This document shows positions 1 through 9,052 of a stretch of DNA of 61,054 nt, piece by piece. The translations under genes and the position numbers were made by a program. Each line of letters opens with the position of its first letter. The stretch's first letter is position 1. Below the pieces are notes generated by a model. It was not told the origin of the DNA. It was given only the letters and a program-made list of their open reading frames with translations, and ran no database searches. The DNA comes from Rhodovibrio sodomensis (lineage in GTDB: Bacteria; Pseudomonadota; Alphaproteobacteria; Kiloniellales; Rhodovibrionaceae), in NCBI RefSeq assembly GCF_016583645.1, contig NZ_NRRL01000017.1, positions 1 through 61,054 of the forward strand. Reading direction: 5' to 3'.

Positions 1-351
1 GCATGTTACGGCCCGCTGGATCGCTCAACCGCCTGAAGCGGCCTTTGTCACGAGGCTTCGGCCCCGCCGGTTGCCCGACGAAGCCGCTCGTCAGCTACCA
101 GACCAAACCGACTACTGTCTGGGTGGACCCTTCCTCCACTGGTAGACCGCGCCGTCAGGGCGCACCGAATTAAGCAGGGTGAGGCCGGTCAACGCCCGCA
201 CCACGACCCGTCCGGGATTCTTCGAGACGGCCCTGCGGGCCCCCTCAGGGTGAAGCTATCTAATTGAAAACACAAGACTTCATTCTGAGGAGCCCGGCCC
301 AGTCCGGCGTCTCGAAGCATCCTCGCCGGGTCGTCACACTCGCAAGCCCCC
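1..351. other. Stretch without a recognisable gene
   Basis: I see no convincing gene here. A short plus-strand frame from the ATG at 3 runs about 55 codons, but it has no ribosome binding site and no family resemblance I can support. The right part (217-322) is an inverted repeat listed separately. The left 170 bases could be the edge of a gene or RNA lying outside the window, and I could not identify one. Confidence 0.5.
217..322. repeat. Intergenic inverted repeat, TTCGAGACGG/CCGTCTCGAA type
   Basis: The left arm (217-255) reads TTCTTCGAGACGG then CCCTCAGGGTGAAG. The right arm (279-322) reads CTTCATTCTGAGGAG then CGTCTCGAAGCATCC. The arms are imperfect reverse complements around an A/T-rich centre. 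The layout resembles a second copy at 4659-4768 and a half copy at 12246-12331, so this looks like a dispersed intergenic repeat. Similar 'cctcaggatgaa...cgtctcgaagga' repeats are familiar from other alphaproteobacterial genomes. Confidence 0.7.
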
Positions 352-747
352 TCACAACTGATACAGCTTTCCCGCGTCCTCTTTCGAGGCCCAGTTAGCG
401 CGGATGCGGGCGAGGGTCGGGTCGGGGACCGGGGTGTCGCCGATCTTGAGCGCGCGCAGGCGCACGGCGAAGCGGGTGACCGTGACCGTGCAGGTGGCGG
501 TCGTGGGGGCGCCGGCGTCGCGGTAGACTAGGTCGACGGTCGTTGTGTCGATCCCCTGGGTGACCAGCGCGTTCGGGTCGGCGAGCGGGTTGGGCACCGC
601 GCGCGCGAGCGCGAACTTGCACAGCGCCACTTCCGGCGGGTCGGCGGGGGCGCAGGCGGTGAGCGCAGCCGGGCCCAGCACCGCGGCGGCGATCCCGAAG
701 ACGCGCGCCGGGCGCCACAGTCTGGCAGGTCGACGGCAGTCCGCCAC
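352..747 (-). CDS. Small predicted lipoprotein, function unknown (131 aa)
   Basis: The protein starts at GTG 747, preceded by an AAGGGGG Shine-Dalgarno about 8 nt upstream, and lies only 11 nt after tctA, so it is probably the last gene of the tct operon. The N-terminus has arginines, a hydrophobic stretch and a lipobox (LTAC, Cys about residue 32), which predicts a signal-peptidase-II lipoprotein. The mature part has two further cysteines (CKFALA and ATCTVTV) that could form a disulfide. I do not recognise the family. The operon position suggests a cell-envelope role that may or may not relate to tricarboxylate uptake. Confidence 0.75.
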   Translation of the reverse strand: MADCRRPARLWRPARVFGIAAAVLGPAALTACAPADPPEVALCKFALARAVPNPLADPNALVTQGIDTTTVDLVYRDAGAPTTATCTVTVTRFAVRLRALKIGDTPVPDPTLARIRANWASKEDAGKLYQL

Positions 748-758
748 GCGGCGCCCCC

Positions 759-2279
759 TTACCCCTCGCCGGCGGGGCCGCCCTGGCGCTTCTTGTGCCG
801 GGCCATCTGGACGATCGGGTAGACGAACAGCGCCAGGCCGAGCAGCAGGAACACCGCGGACAGCGGGCGCTCGACGAAGATCAGCATGTCGCCCTGGCTG
901 CCCAGCAGGCTCTGCCGCAGCGAGCGCTCAGCGAGCGGGCCGAGCACGATCGCCAGCACCATCGGCGCCACCGGATAGTTCAGCTTGCGCAGCAGGTATC
1001 CCATCACCCCGAACAGCAGGATCAGCCAGACGTCGTGCATCGACTGCTCCGGCGCGTAGCCGCCGGTGACGCAGAGCACGAAAATAACGGGGGCCAGGAT
1101 GGTGAACGGCAACTTCAGCACGGCGATGAACACCGGCACGAACGCCAGGTTGATCAGCATGGCGAAGACGTTGGCGATATAGAGGCTGCCGATCAGGCCC
1201 CAGACGAACTCCGGGTTGTTTTCGAACAACAGCGGCCCCGGGCGCAGGCCCCAGATGATCATGCCGCCCAAGAGGATCGCGGTCGTCGGCGAGCCCGGGA
1301 TGCCCAGCGTCAGCATGGGCAGGAGCGAGCCGGTGGAGGCCGCGTTGTTGGCGCTCTCGGGCGCGGTCACGCCGTTGATGTTGCCGCTGCCGAAACTCTC
1401 CGGATCCTTGGAGAACGACTTCGCCATGCCGTAGGCGACCAGCGAGCCGGGGGTGGCGCCGGCGGCCGGCAGGATGCCCATGAAATAGCCGATCAGCGAG
1501 CCCGCGAGGGTCGACTTCACCGTGACCTTCAGACTGCGAAAGGCGTCCAGCATACGTTTGATCGACATCTCGACCTTGGAAACCATCACCCGGCCCTGGC
1601 TGATCTCCAGGGTCCACAGGATCTCGCCGATGCCGTAGATGCCGATCGCCAGCACCAGGAAGTTGATGCCGTGGTAGAAGCCCGGCAGGTCGAAGAAGAT
1701 CAGCCGCGGCTGGCCCGAGACGATGTCCAGCCCGACGGTCGCCAGCACCAGGCCGAGCAGGGTGGAGAAGATCGTCTTGGAGATGTCGCTGCCGCCCAGC
1801 CCGACGAAGGTCGCGAAGGCGAGCACCATCAGCGCGAATTCCTCCGGCGGGCCGAACTTGAGCGCGAATTCGGCGAGCGGCGGGGCGAACAGGGTGAACA
1901 GGATCACCGAGATGGTGCCGCCGACGAACGAGGCCACGGCGGCGGCGACCAGGGCGCGGTCCGCCTCGCCCTTGAGCGCCATCGGCCGGCCGTCGAAGGT
2001 CGTCGCCACCGCCGTCGAGGCGCCGGGAATCCCCAGCATGACCGACGAGATCGCGCCGCCGTACATGGCGCCGTAGTAGATCGCCGCCAGGAAGATGATC
2101 GCGGCCGTGGGCGGCACCAGGAAGGTCACGGGCAGCAGGATCGCCACCCCGTTGACCGAGCCCAGCCCCGGCATCGCACCGACGAACAGGCCGATCAGAA
2201 CGCCCAGGATGACCATCGCCAGGTTGATCGGCTCGAGGGCGATGAAGATGCCGTCGATCAGCGGCTGGATCAGCTCCAT
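759..2279 (-). CDS. tctA: Tripartite tricarboxylate transporter large permease TctA
   Basis: This 506-residue polytopic membrane protein is the large subunit of a TTT-family secondary transporter. It forms the substrate path for citrate-like or other carboxylates, with TctB as small membrane subunit and TctC as periplasmic binding protein. Family signatures include the N-terminal GAMPGLGSVNGVAILLPVTF block, a GIPGAST loop near residue 105 and a second glycine/proline-rich copy (ESANNAASTGSLLPMLTLG, then GIPGS) near 310-335, the two-fold pseudo-symmetry typical of TctA. The length matches the family's usual 500 residues. It follows tctB by about 90 nt. The substrate cannot be read from the sequence. 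Confidence 0.95.
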   Translation of the reverse strand: MELIQPLIDGIFIALEPINLAMVILGVLIGLFVGAMPGLGSVNGVAILLPVTFLVPPTAAIIFLAAIYYGAMYGGAISSVMLGIPGASTAVATTFDGRPMALKGEADRALVAAAVASFVGGTISVILFTLFAPPLAEFALKFGPPEEFALMVLAFATFVGLGGSDISKTIFSTLLGLVLATVGLDIVSGQPRLIFFDLPGFYHGINFLVLAIGIYGIGEILWTLEISQGRVMVSKVEMSIKRMLDAFRSLKVTVKSTLAGSLIGYFMGILPAAGATPGSLVAYGMAKSFSKDPESFGSGNINGVTAPESANNAASTGSLLPMLTLGIPGSPTTAILLGGMIIWGLRPGPLLFENNPEFVWGLIGSLYIANVFAMLINLAFVPVFIAVLKLPFTILAPVIFVLCVTGGYAPEQSMHDVWLILLFGVMGYLLRKLNYPVAPMVLAIVLGPLAERSLRQSLLGSQGDMLIFVERPLSAVFLLLGLALFVYPIVQMARHKKRQGGPAGEG

Positions 2280-2368
2280 GGGTCGGCTCTTTCAGGTCAT
2301 GACACGACGGACGGAACCGGACGTGCCCGCGTGCGGGCGGCCGGCGGCGCGATAGGCCGGGCGAAGGT

Positions 2369-2872
2369 TCAGTAGATCAAGCTGTAGAGCGGATAGAACA
2401 GCGGCTCCGTGATGCCCTTGGGCAGGAGAATGCGCAGCGCCGCCTCGAAGAAGAAGAAGGTCACGACCGGCGCGATCAGGGACATCGACACCGTCAGCGT
2501 CCAGCTGTGCCGGCCCATGAAGCGCAGGTAGAACAACAGGAAGATCAGGATCGCGACGTAGATGCCGATCACGTGGGTCAGCCCCAGCATGACCGCGATC
2601 GAGATCACGGTGGGCCCCAGGATCTTCGCGGTGGCCGGCCCGACGAACGCCTCCAGGTTGCGCGATTCCGGGGTCAGGCCGCGCCACCAGCGTACCAGCG
2701 TGACCGCGCAGCAGGCGAGCATGCCCGCCGCCAGCCAGAACGGCCAGGCGCCGCCGCCCGGCCCCTCGCCCTGGATCCAGCCGATCTCGAGCTCGGCGCT
2801 CTTGACCATCAGATAGACGGACAGCGCCGCCAGCAGCAGCGTCATCCCCAGCTCCGCGGTGCGGACCGTCAT
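2369..2872 (-). CDS. tctB: Tripartite tricarboxylate transporter small subunit TctB
   Basis: This 167-residue integral membrane protein has about four hydrophobic segments (around residues 8-24, 43-61, 85-115 and 125-150). It sits between tctC and tctA, the standard position and size of TctB. A WIQGEGPGGGAWPFW loop after the first segment matches the family pattern in which a glycine-rich stretch precedes the second helix. TctB supports the large permease TctA; its exact role is poorly understood. The start ATG at 2872 follows a weak AGGTGA motif. Confidence 0.9.
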   Translation of the reverse strand: MTVRTAELGMTLLLAALSVYLMVKSAELEIGWIQGEGPGGGAWPFWLAAGMLACCAVTLVRWWRGLTPESRNLEAFVGPATAKILGPTVISIAVMLGLTHVIGIYVAILIFLLFYLRFMGRHSWTLTVSMSLIAPVVTFFFFEAALRILLPKGITEPLFYPLYSLIY

Positions 2873-2930
2873 GCCGGATTCACCTGTCTGTATTGGTATC
2901 GCGTAACGTCGAACGCGACACAGCGGGATC

Positions 2931-3064
2931 CCCTCTCCTCCACCTGGGAGGAGAGGGTTAGGGTGAGGAGGTTGCCCGCGGCATCTGCGCTACGCGCAGT
3001 TCCAGGTACCGCGCCGTGCAGAGCCACCTCTCCCTGTCCCTCTCCCCCCAGTGGCGGAGAGGGG
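2931..3064. repeat. Paired GAGAGGG/CCCTCTC intergenic repeat
   Basis: Two arms of about 40 bp lie in inverted orientation. The first (2931-2971) is built on CCCTCTCC...GGAGAGGGTTAGGGTGAGGA. The second (3024-3064) is built on CACCTCTCCCTGTCCCTCTC...GGAGAGGGG. Each arm contains its own small palindrome. The copy lies between tctC and tctB. Such elements are widespread in proteobacterial intergenic DNA; transcribed through, this one would form a hairpin that could affect the ratio of tctC to tctBA message. Confidence 0.7.
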
Positions 3065-3113
3065 ACCCGCCGTTACGCTGGGCCTTTGGGCATCAATCTG
3101 GGTGCAGGCCGGC

Positions 3114-4178
3114 CTACATCGCGCCGGTGGAGGCCAGCAGCTTCTTGTGCTTCTTGACCTCCTCGGCGAAATAGGCGGCCAGTTCGTCGCCCTCCAGCCA
3201 CTCGCGGAACAGGCCCTCGCTGGCGGTGTATTCCTTCCACTGGTCGCTCTCGTACACCTTGCGCATCAACTCGGTGTACCATTGCCGCGCCCCGTCGGAG
3301 ATCTCCGGCGCGGCCACGATCGAGCGCTGCATGTAATAGACCAGCTCGGGATGGCCGAGCTCGCCCGAGGTCGGGACGTCCGGCAGCATCTCGAGGCGTT
3401 CCGGCGTCATCGTCATCAACGGCCGGGTGCGGCCGGCCTCGTAGAAGGCGATCTGCTCGGCCGGATTGTTGACCGTGCTGTCGATATGCTTGCCGACCAG
3501 GTTCTTGGCCACCGTACCGCCGCCCGGGAAGGGGATGTAGGTCATCTTCAGCCCGAACTCCTGCTCCAGCATCGCGGTCACCAGGGAATCCTCCTGGCCC
3601 TTGCCGGTGCCGCCCATCTTCCAGCTGCCGCCGGCCTGCTTCACCTGGGCGATGTAGTCGTCCAGGCTCTGGATCCCGGAATCGGCGTGCACCCAGAGCT
3701 GGAAGGTGTCGAGCGCCATCCGGGCGATCGGGGTATAGGTCGCGATGTCGACGCCCAGGTTCGGGTTCAGCTGCGGGGTGGTGAACAGGCTGTTGAGCGT
3801 GATCATCATGACGTGCTCGTTGCCCGCCTCGTCCTGCAGGAAACGCAGCGCCTCCGCGCCCGAGCCGCCCGGCTTGTTGATCGGGATCACCGGCACGCGC
3901 GAGAAGTCCTCCTTCTCGATGATGGACTGGAACAGGCGGGCGATCTGGTCGGCGCCGCCGCCGGTGCCGGCCATGATCACGAACTGGATCGGCCGCTTGG
4001 GCTGCCATTCCGCGCGCGCCGCATCGGGCGCGGCGGTGACCGCAAGGCCGGCGCATAGGGCCGCCGCCCCCAGCCATTTGCCGAGCCGCTTGCCGCTGCC
4101 TGTCCAGCCGACGACGCGGCGCACTCCAAACACGCGGCGCACTCCAAACACGCGGCGCACTGCCGTAAATCCGGTCAT
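3114..4178 (-). CDS. tctC: Tripartite tricarboxylate transporter substrate-binding protein TctC
   Basis: This 354-residue periplasmic solute-binding protein captures the carboxylate for TctAB. The start at 4178 is chosen because GGGAG lies about 9 nt upstream; an in-frame ATG at 4193 has weaker support. The n-region is unusually long and arginine-rich, encoded partly by an 18-bp tandem repeat, followed by a hydrophobic core and a cleavage-like site (AARA then EWQPKRP). The mature protein shows TctC/Bug-family features: KRPIQFVIMAGTGGGADQIAR at its start, the NKPGGSGAEALRFL block, and a later YIPFPGGGTVAKNLVGKH block. It is the first gene of the tctCBA operon, the usual order. Confidence 0.93.
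   Translation of the reverse strand: MTGFTAVRRVFGVRRVFGVRRVVGWTGSGKRLGKWLGAAALCAGLAVTAAPDAARAEWQPKRPIQFVIMAGTGGGADQIARLFQSIIEKEDFSRVPVIPINKPGGSGAEALRFLQDEAGNEHVMMITLNSLFTTPQLNPNLGVDIATYTPIARMALDTFQLWVHADSGIQSLDDYIAQVKQAGGSWKMGGTGKGQEDSLVTAMLEQEFGLKMTYIPFPGGGTVAKNLVGKHIDSTVNNPAEQIAFYEAGRTRPLMTMTPERLEMLPDVPTSGELGHPELVYYMQRSIVAAPEISDGARQWYTELMRKVYESDQWKEYTASEGLFREWLEGDELAAYFAEEVKKHKKLLASTGAM
4114..4160. repeat. 18-bp in-frame tandem repeat in the TctC signal region
   Basis: The unit ACGCGGCGCACTCCAAAC occurs twice perfectly (4114-4131 and 4132-4149), followed by a third partial copy (4150-4160). It is in frame and encodes repeated RRVFGV units in the n-region of the TctC signal peptide. A unit change adds or removes six residues without a frameshift, so the locus could vary in length by slippage. 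Confidence 0.85.
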
Positions 4179-4858
4179 CCGGTAATCTCCCATGACGTTT
4201 ACCTGAGCCCGATGGCCGATCGCCGGTCTTGTGCGCCGCCGCGTGCCCCGAACGGGACGCACGCCCGGCCTGCCGGTTGTTCGGTGCCGACCACACGTTC
4301 GTTGGCCCGGCTGGCGACGCACGCGCGCCGCTCAGGGCCGGAAGACAGATTGTTACTTTAAAGCGCCATGAAAGACAATTAAGAAATAATATGGTCGGCT
4401 AATACGCAGCAGGCTTGTGTGAAACAACCCACGCACGGTATCCGCCACGGGAGTTCGCGGCGCCGCCGGAAGACCGGGACGGGGTCGACCGTGCCGCCGG
4501 TGCAGCGTCCCGGCGGGTTGCTGGCGCGCCCCCGGCGCGACCGCGTCTGACGCCGCGCCCCATCCGGTCGAACCGACCGCGTCGGCGGCTCGCTGTCCCT
4601 TGAGGGGTCCTTTTGCACGCGGGCATGAGCGTCCGTGTGGGGTGCTTCGACACGCCAGCCCTTCGACAAGCTTAGGACTGGCTACTCAGCATGCAGATAG
4701 ATGTACGTTGCTGACAAAACTGCAATTTCATCCTGAGTAGGACGCCGTAGGCGGCCGTGTCGAAGGACCCCATACGGGCGTCCACGCGAACTGTGCAAAA
4801 GCCTCCAGCGGCGGACAGTTTCCCCGCCGCGACGCCCGGCATACGCGAACGCCCGCAG
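4179..4858. other. 680-bp intergenic region upstream of the tct operon
   Basis: No gene is supported here. The 4340-4400 part is markedly A/T-rich for this genome and is the best place for the minus-strand tct promoter, though no confident -35/-10 pair can be assigned. 4400-4620 is very GC-rich; the arginine-rich frames in it look like composition artefacts. The right part carries the repeat at 4659-4768. The SNF2 gene, also on the minus strand, ends at 4859. Confidence 0.5.
4659..4768. repeat. Intergenic inverted repeat, CCTTCGACA/TGTCGAAGG type
   Basis: The left arm contains CCCTTCGACAAGCTTAGGAC and the right arm contains ATCCTGAGTAGGACGCC followed by GTGTCGAAGGA, with an A/T-rich centre. 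The right arm plus its flank (4721-4804) is similar over about 84 bases to 12248-12331, with identical framing (ATCCTGAG.AGGACGCCG.AGGCG..., then TGTCGAAGG.CCCCATACG). These two sites are therefore copies of one dispersed element, related in layout to 217-322. Confidence 0.75.
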
Positions 4859-7800
4859 CTACCCCTGAACCGGCGAGAGCAGTTCCTCCAGGTCGTCCTC
4901 GGTAAACGCCGGGCCCTTGCCCTGCTCGGCGGACTGGACGAGGGAGGCGAGGTCGCGCTTGCGCGCCTGCATGTCGACGATCCGCTCCTCGACCGTGCCC
5001 TCGGCGATCATCTTGTAGACGAACACCGGCTTGTCTTGGCCGATCCGGTGCGCCCGGTCGGAGGCCTGCGCCTCGACCGCCGGGTTCCACCAGGGGTCGT
5101 AGTGAATCACCGTGTCGGCGGCGGTCAGGTTCAGCCCCGTGCCGCCGGCCTTGAGCGAGATCAGGAAGATCGGCACCTCGCCGTCCTGGAACATCTCGAC
5201 CGGGGTCTGCCGGTCGCGGGTCGCGCCGGTCAGGGTGACGTAGTCGATCCCGGCGTCGTCCAGCTGTTCGGCGATCAGCGAGAGCATCGAGGTGAACTGC
5301 GAGAACACCAGCACCTGGCGGCCCTCGTCGATCAGGTCTTCCAGCATGCCCATCAGCCGCTGCAGCTTGGCCGAGGACTTGACCTCGCGCGCCGCGTCCA
5401 GCTTGACCAGCCGCGGGTCGCAGCAGACCTGACGCAGCTTCAAGAGCGCGTCGAGCACGGTGATCTGGCTGCGCGCCAGCCCCTTCTCCCGGATTTCCTG
5501 GCGCACCTTCTGGTCCATCTGCTGGCGCACCTGCTCGTAAAGCCGCACCTGCTCGTCGGTCAGTTCCACCGGCTCGCGCATCTCGGTGCGCGGCGGCAGC
5601 TCGGAGGCGACCTGGAGCTTGGTCCGGCGCAGCAGGAACGGGCGCACCCGGCGCGACAGGATCGCCCGCCGGCGCTGGTCGTTGCGCTTCTCGATCGGCG
5701 TGCGGAAGGTCTTGCGGAAGGTCTTGCGGTCCGCGAACACGCCCGGCACGCCGACGCGCATCAGCGACCACAGCTCGTCCAGGTGGTTCTCCATCGGCGT
5801 ACCGGTCAGGCAGATCGCCTGGTGCGCGTCCAGCTCGCGCAGCACCCGCGCGGCCTGCGCGTCGGCGTTCTTGACGTTCTGCGCCTCGTCGCACAGCAGC
5901 ACGTGGTAGCCCTGGGCGCTCAGCGCCTGCCGGTCGCGCGGCAACAGGGCGTAGGTAGTGACCACCAGGTCGTGCCGGGCGATCTCCGGGAAGCGCTCGC
6001 TGCGGTTGGGGCCGTGCAGCACCAATACCCTGAGATCGGGGGCGAAGCGCTGCGCCTCGTTGACCCAGTTGTGCACCACGCTGGTGGGCGCGACCAGCAG
6101 CGCCGGCCGGTCGAGCCGGCCCTGTTCCTTCTCCGCCAGCACGTGCGCGAGCGCCTGGATCGTCTTACCCAGGCCCATGTCGTCGGCCAGGATACCGCCG
6201 AAGCCGTGGTGCGCCAGCGTTTGCAGCCAAGCGTAGCCGTCGTGCTGGTAGTCGCGCAGCGTGCCCCGCAGGCCCTTGGGGATCGGCACGTCGCCCAGGC
6301 CGGTGCCGGTGCGCAGCGCTTCCGCCAGCGCGCGCAGCCGCCGGCCGCCGTCGAGCGTCAGGCCGGCACCGTCGGCGGCCGTCTCCAGCGCCGACAGTTC
6401 GCCCAGCCGCGCGGCCGGGATCCGCGGGCCGCCGTGGGCGACCTCGCCCTCGCCGGCCTCGACCAGTTCCTCCAGGGTGCGCGCGACCGGCTCGATCTTG
6501 CCGGTAGGCAGCGGCAGGTGGCGGCCGTCGCCGAGCGGGACGAACAGCGGCCGCGGCTCGCGCTCCGGCTCGACCGCGCTCGTCTTGTCGGCCGGTTGCG
6601 GGGCGGTCTGCTCCTGGGCTTCCTGGCGCTTGTCGAGCTGCTGCACGATCGAGGCCAGGTGCGGGCGCAGGTCCAGGTGGTCGCCGTCGATCTCCACCCC
6701 GAAGCGTACGGAGAACGCCTTGCCGTCGTCCTCCTCGGTCACCTCGAAGGTCCAGTCGTTGGGCGCGGGCAGGACCTCGTAGGGGAAGTCATGGTCGATC
6801 TCGACCCGCCAGCCCGCGCTCTGCAGCTCCGACAGCGCGGTGTAGCAGAACGCGAGCCAGGCATCCTTGTCGTCGTAGGCGTGCTCCTTGAGCAGGCCGC
6901 GCCAGATCGGCCCCTGCCGGGCGGCACGCCGGCTACGGCCCTCCGGGCGGACCTCTTCCAGCCCGGCCTGGCTCAGCCGCTCGACCGTCTGGCGCTCGAT
7001 CACGTCGGCGCGCGGCACGCGCACCAGCTTTTCCGCCTCCAGCCACTCCAGGGTGGCGGCCGGGTCGCCCTCGACGATCCGCGCGCCGCCGTAGTCGAAG
7101 TGCAGTTCGGCGATCGCCGCGTCGACCACCTCCGGCGGCGGGCTGGCGCGCCAGCCGCGCGGACTCGGCAGCGGATGGATGCGCGCCTGGGTCAGGCGCA
7201 GGATCGGCGTCGGCGTGACGGTGCGGGTCTCCTGGCGCTCGGGCGCCGCGGGCATTGCCGGCAGCGCCGGGCCGACGCGGCTTTCCAGCGCCTGGCGGAA
7301 CGGCCGGGCCTCGCCCGCCGGCACCGGTGGGCCGGCCAGGAGCGCGGCCACCAGTTCGCCCGCGACCGGCTGCTCCGGGTCCAGCGCGACCGGCCCGGCG
7401 CGGCGCGCCTGCAGGTCGACGTAATACGGCGTGCTGAGCGGCAACAGCGTGGTCTGCGGGGCGTCCGGCAGCACGGTGAAGCGCTGGCTGCCGCGCTCCC
7501 CGGTGATCCAGGCGGGCGTGCCTGCCGCCGGCTCGCCGCGGGCGAGCGGCCCGGCCTGCGGGCGCGCGGCCCAGTAGGTCCGGCCGGTGGCGAGCATGCG
7601 CTCCAGCGCCCAGGCGGCGAACGGCCCGCGCAACTCGACCTGCGTTTCGTGACCCAGCGCGGAGCCGGAGGCGCCGGCCAGCGTCTCCAGCACGCCCACG
7701 TCGTCGGCGCTGAGGAAACTGGCGCGCGGCTGGTTGTAGACGTTGCGCACGGAGTAGCCCTTGGCGGCGCTTTCGGTGCCCGCCTCGTCCCAGCTGACGG

Positions 7801-9052
7801 TCGCCGGCTTGACCACCGCGACCTGACCCGACTTGCCCTGCTCGAGCGCCAGGTAATAGCGCAGCTGGGTGCGTTTGCTCTCGATCTCCCGGCGCTGCTG
7901 GCGCGGCTGGCTGGGGGCGGCCTGCTCCAGGGCGTCGAGCTGGCGGATCAGGCCTTCCGACAGGCGCTCGTTGCCGCCGCTCGGCAGCGTCGGCAGCACC
8001 TCGCCCAGCCGGTTGGTGACGGCGGTGGCGAACGCGCCCGCCTGCTCCCTCGGCACCGGCGGCCCGGCCAACAGGACCGAGGCCAGCTCGCCCGGCATGT
8101 CGACGTCGATCGGCCCGCACACGGCCGCCTGCGGATCCAGGTAGAACGGCGTCGACAGCGGCAGCACCATCGCGGCCATGTCGGACAGCGAGGTCTGCGG
8201 CATCACGCCGAACTTGCGCCGGCCCTCGCGGTCCTTGTGCCAGGCCGGCTGGCCGGGACGCGCGGGCCCGCGCCGAAGCGGGCCCGCGCTCGGACTGTCC
8301 GCCCAGTAGGCGCGCCCGGTCGCGAGCATGCGCTCCAGCGCCCAGGCGGCGAACGGGCCGCGCAGGTCGACCTGGTCGCCGTCCTCCAGCCCGTGGCCGG
8401 ACGAGCCCGCGAGGGTCTCCAGCACCGCGATGTCGTCGGCGGTCAGAAAACCGGGCCGCGGCCTCTGGTAGACGTTCTCCAGCGCGTAGGCTTCCGGCTT
8501 GCCGGCCGGCTGCCCGTCCTTGTCCAGCGCCACCTTCAGCGGCCGCACGACCGGGCGGACCGCGCCGTCGTCCGCGCGCTCCAGGGCCAGATCGTAACGC
8601 AGCGTGGCTTCCGCCCCGGCCTGGGCGTGGGCGCGCGGCGGCTTGGCGGCGGTCTGCTCCAGCACGTCCAGGTACTGCGCCAGGTCGCCGGAAAGCTCCT
8701 CGTCCTCCGGCTCCAGGTTGCTCTCGAACGCTTCCTGCGGCTCGTCCGTGCCCTGGCGGGAGGTCCAGGCGTAGATCAGCGCCGCGACGTGCGCGCAGTT
8801 GACCATGGTGCGGCAGGTACAGGTGCCGGAGACCTGCGTGCTGCCGCCGGCGTCGGGCACCAGGCGGACGTCCTGCTTGTAGCTGAGATCGTCCTTGTCC
8901 TGGACCTCGCCGGTGATCGAGATCGCGCCGGATTCGTCCAGATCGACGGTGCGCAGGCGGGCCTTGCCGTCGCGGAAGGCTTCCCAGCCGCGTTCGCGGT
9001 ACGCACCGCGAATGGCGCGCGTCAGATCGATTTCGGACGACGTGGTCTGCAT
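4859..9052 (-). CDS. SWIM zinc-finger / SNF2-family DEAD-like helicase with internal duplication
   Basis: This 1397-residue protein combines an N-terminal SWIM zinc finger (CTC at 78-80 with the NCAH pair near 85-88) with a C-terminal SNF2 ATPase. The Walker A motif DDMGLGKT is near residue 957, the DEAQ Walker B near 1054, and the helicase C-terminal lobe has VFSQFTSML and the DRAHRIGQ signature. Such proteins are predicted DNA translocases or remodelers; the bacterial role is not established. Residues 122-360 and 367-600 are a tandem duplication (GPFAAWALERMLATGR occurs twice), an N-terminal region unlike the catalytic core. The ATG at 9052 is preferred because the SWIM-bearing protein begins sensibly there; the frame is open to 9133. 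Neighbours give no functional hint. Confidence 0.9.
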   Translation of the reverse strand: MQTTSSEIDLTRAIRGAYRERGWEAFRDGKARLRTVDLDESGAISITGEVQDKDDLSYKQDVRLVPDAGGSTQVSGTCTCRTMVNCAHVAALIYAWTSRQGTDEPQEAFESNLEPEDEELSGDLAQYLDVLEQTAAKPPRAHAQAGAEATLRYDLALERADDGAVRPVVRPLKVALDKDGQPAGKPEAYALENVYQRPRPGFLTADDIAVLETLAGSSGHGLEDGDQVDLRGPFAAWALERMLATGRAYWADSPSAGPLRRGPARPGQPAWHKDREGRRKFGVMPQTSLSDMAAMVLPLSTPFYLDPQAAVCGPIDVDMPGELASVLLAGPPVPREQAGAFATAVTNRLGEVLPTLPSGGNERLSEGLIRQLDALEQAAPSQPRQQRREIESKRTQLRYYLALEQGKSGQVAVVKPATVSWDEAGTESAAKGYSVRNVYNQPRASFLSADDVGVLETLAGASGSALGHETQVELRGPFAAWALERMLATGRTYWAARPQAGPLARGEPAAGTPAWITGERGSQRFTVLPDAPQTTLLPLSTPYYVDLQARRAGPVALDPEQPVAGELVAALLAGPPVPAGEARPFRQALESRVGPALPAMPAAPERQETRTVTPTPILRLTQARIHPLPSPRGWRASPPPEVVDAAIAELHFDYGGARIVEGDPAATLEWLEAEKLVRVPRADVIERQTVERLSQAGLEEVRPEGRSRRAARQGPIWRGLLKEHAYDDKDAWLAFCYTALSELQSAGWRVEIDHDFPYEVLPAPNDWTFEVTEEDDGKAFSVRFGVEIDGDHLDLRPHLASIVQQLDKRQEAQEQTAPQPADKTSAVEPEREPRPLFVPLGDGRHLPLPTGKIEPVARTLEELVEAGEGEVAHGGPRIPAARLGELSALETAADGAGLTLDGGRRLRALAEALRTGTGLGDVPIPKGLRGTLRDYQHDGYAWLQTLAHHGFGGILADDMGLGKTIQALAHVLAEKEQGRLDRPALLVAPTSVVHNWVNEAQRFAPDLRVLVLHGPNRSERFPEIARHDLVVTTYALLPRDRQALSAQGYHVLLCDEAQNVKNADAQAARVLRELDAHQAICLTGTPMENHLDELWSLMRVGVPGVFADRKTFRKTFRTPIEKRNDQRRRAILSRRVRPFLLRRTKLQVASELPPRTEMREPVELTDEQVRLYEQVRQQMDQKVRQEIREKGLARSQITVLDALLKLRQVCCDPRLVKLDAAREVKSSAKLQRLMGMLEDLIDEGRQVLVFSQFTSMLSLIAEQLDDAGIDYVTLTGATRDRQTPVEMFQDGEVPIFLISLKAGGTGLNLTAADTVIHYDPWWNPAVEAQASDRAHRIGQDKPVFVYKMIAEGTVEERIVDMQARKRDLASLVQSAEQGKGPAFTEDDLEELLSPVQG

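Noticed and set aside
3..170. Short plus-strand frame of about 55 codons at the left edge
   Set aside because: No ribosome binding site, no recognisable family, and possibly the antisense of an unrecognised RNA or gene edge.
795..2375. Long plus-strand frame antisense to tctA
   Set aside because: Composition (Gln, His, Asp, Arg rich) is typical of an antisense shadow, and tctA on the other strand is unambiguous.
4379..4669. Minus-strand arginine-rich frames in the tct upstream region
   Set aside because: Two overlapping frames of similar length, biased composition, no start signal; consistent with GC-rich noise.
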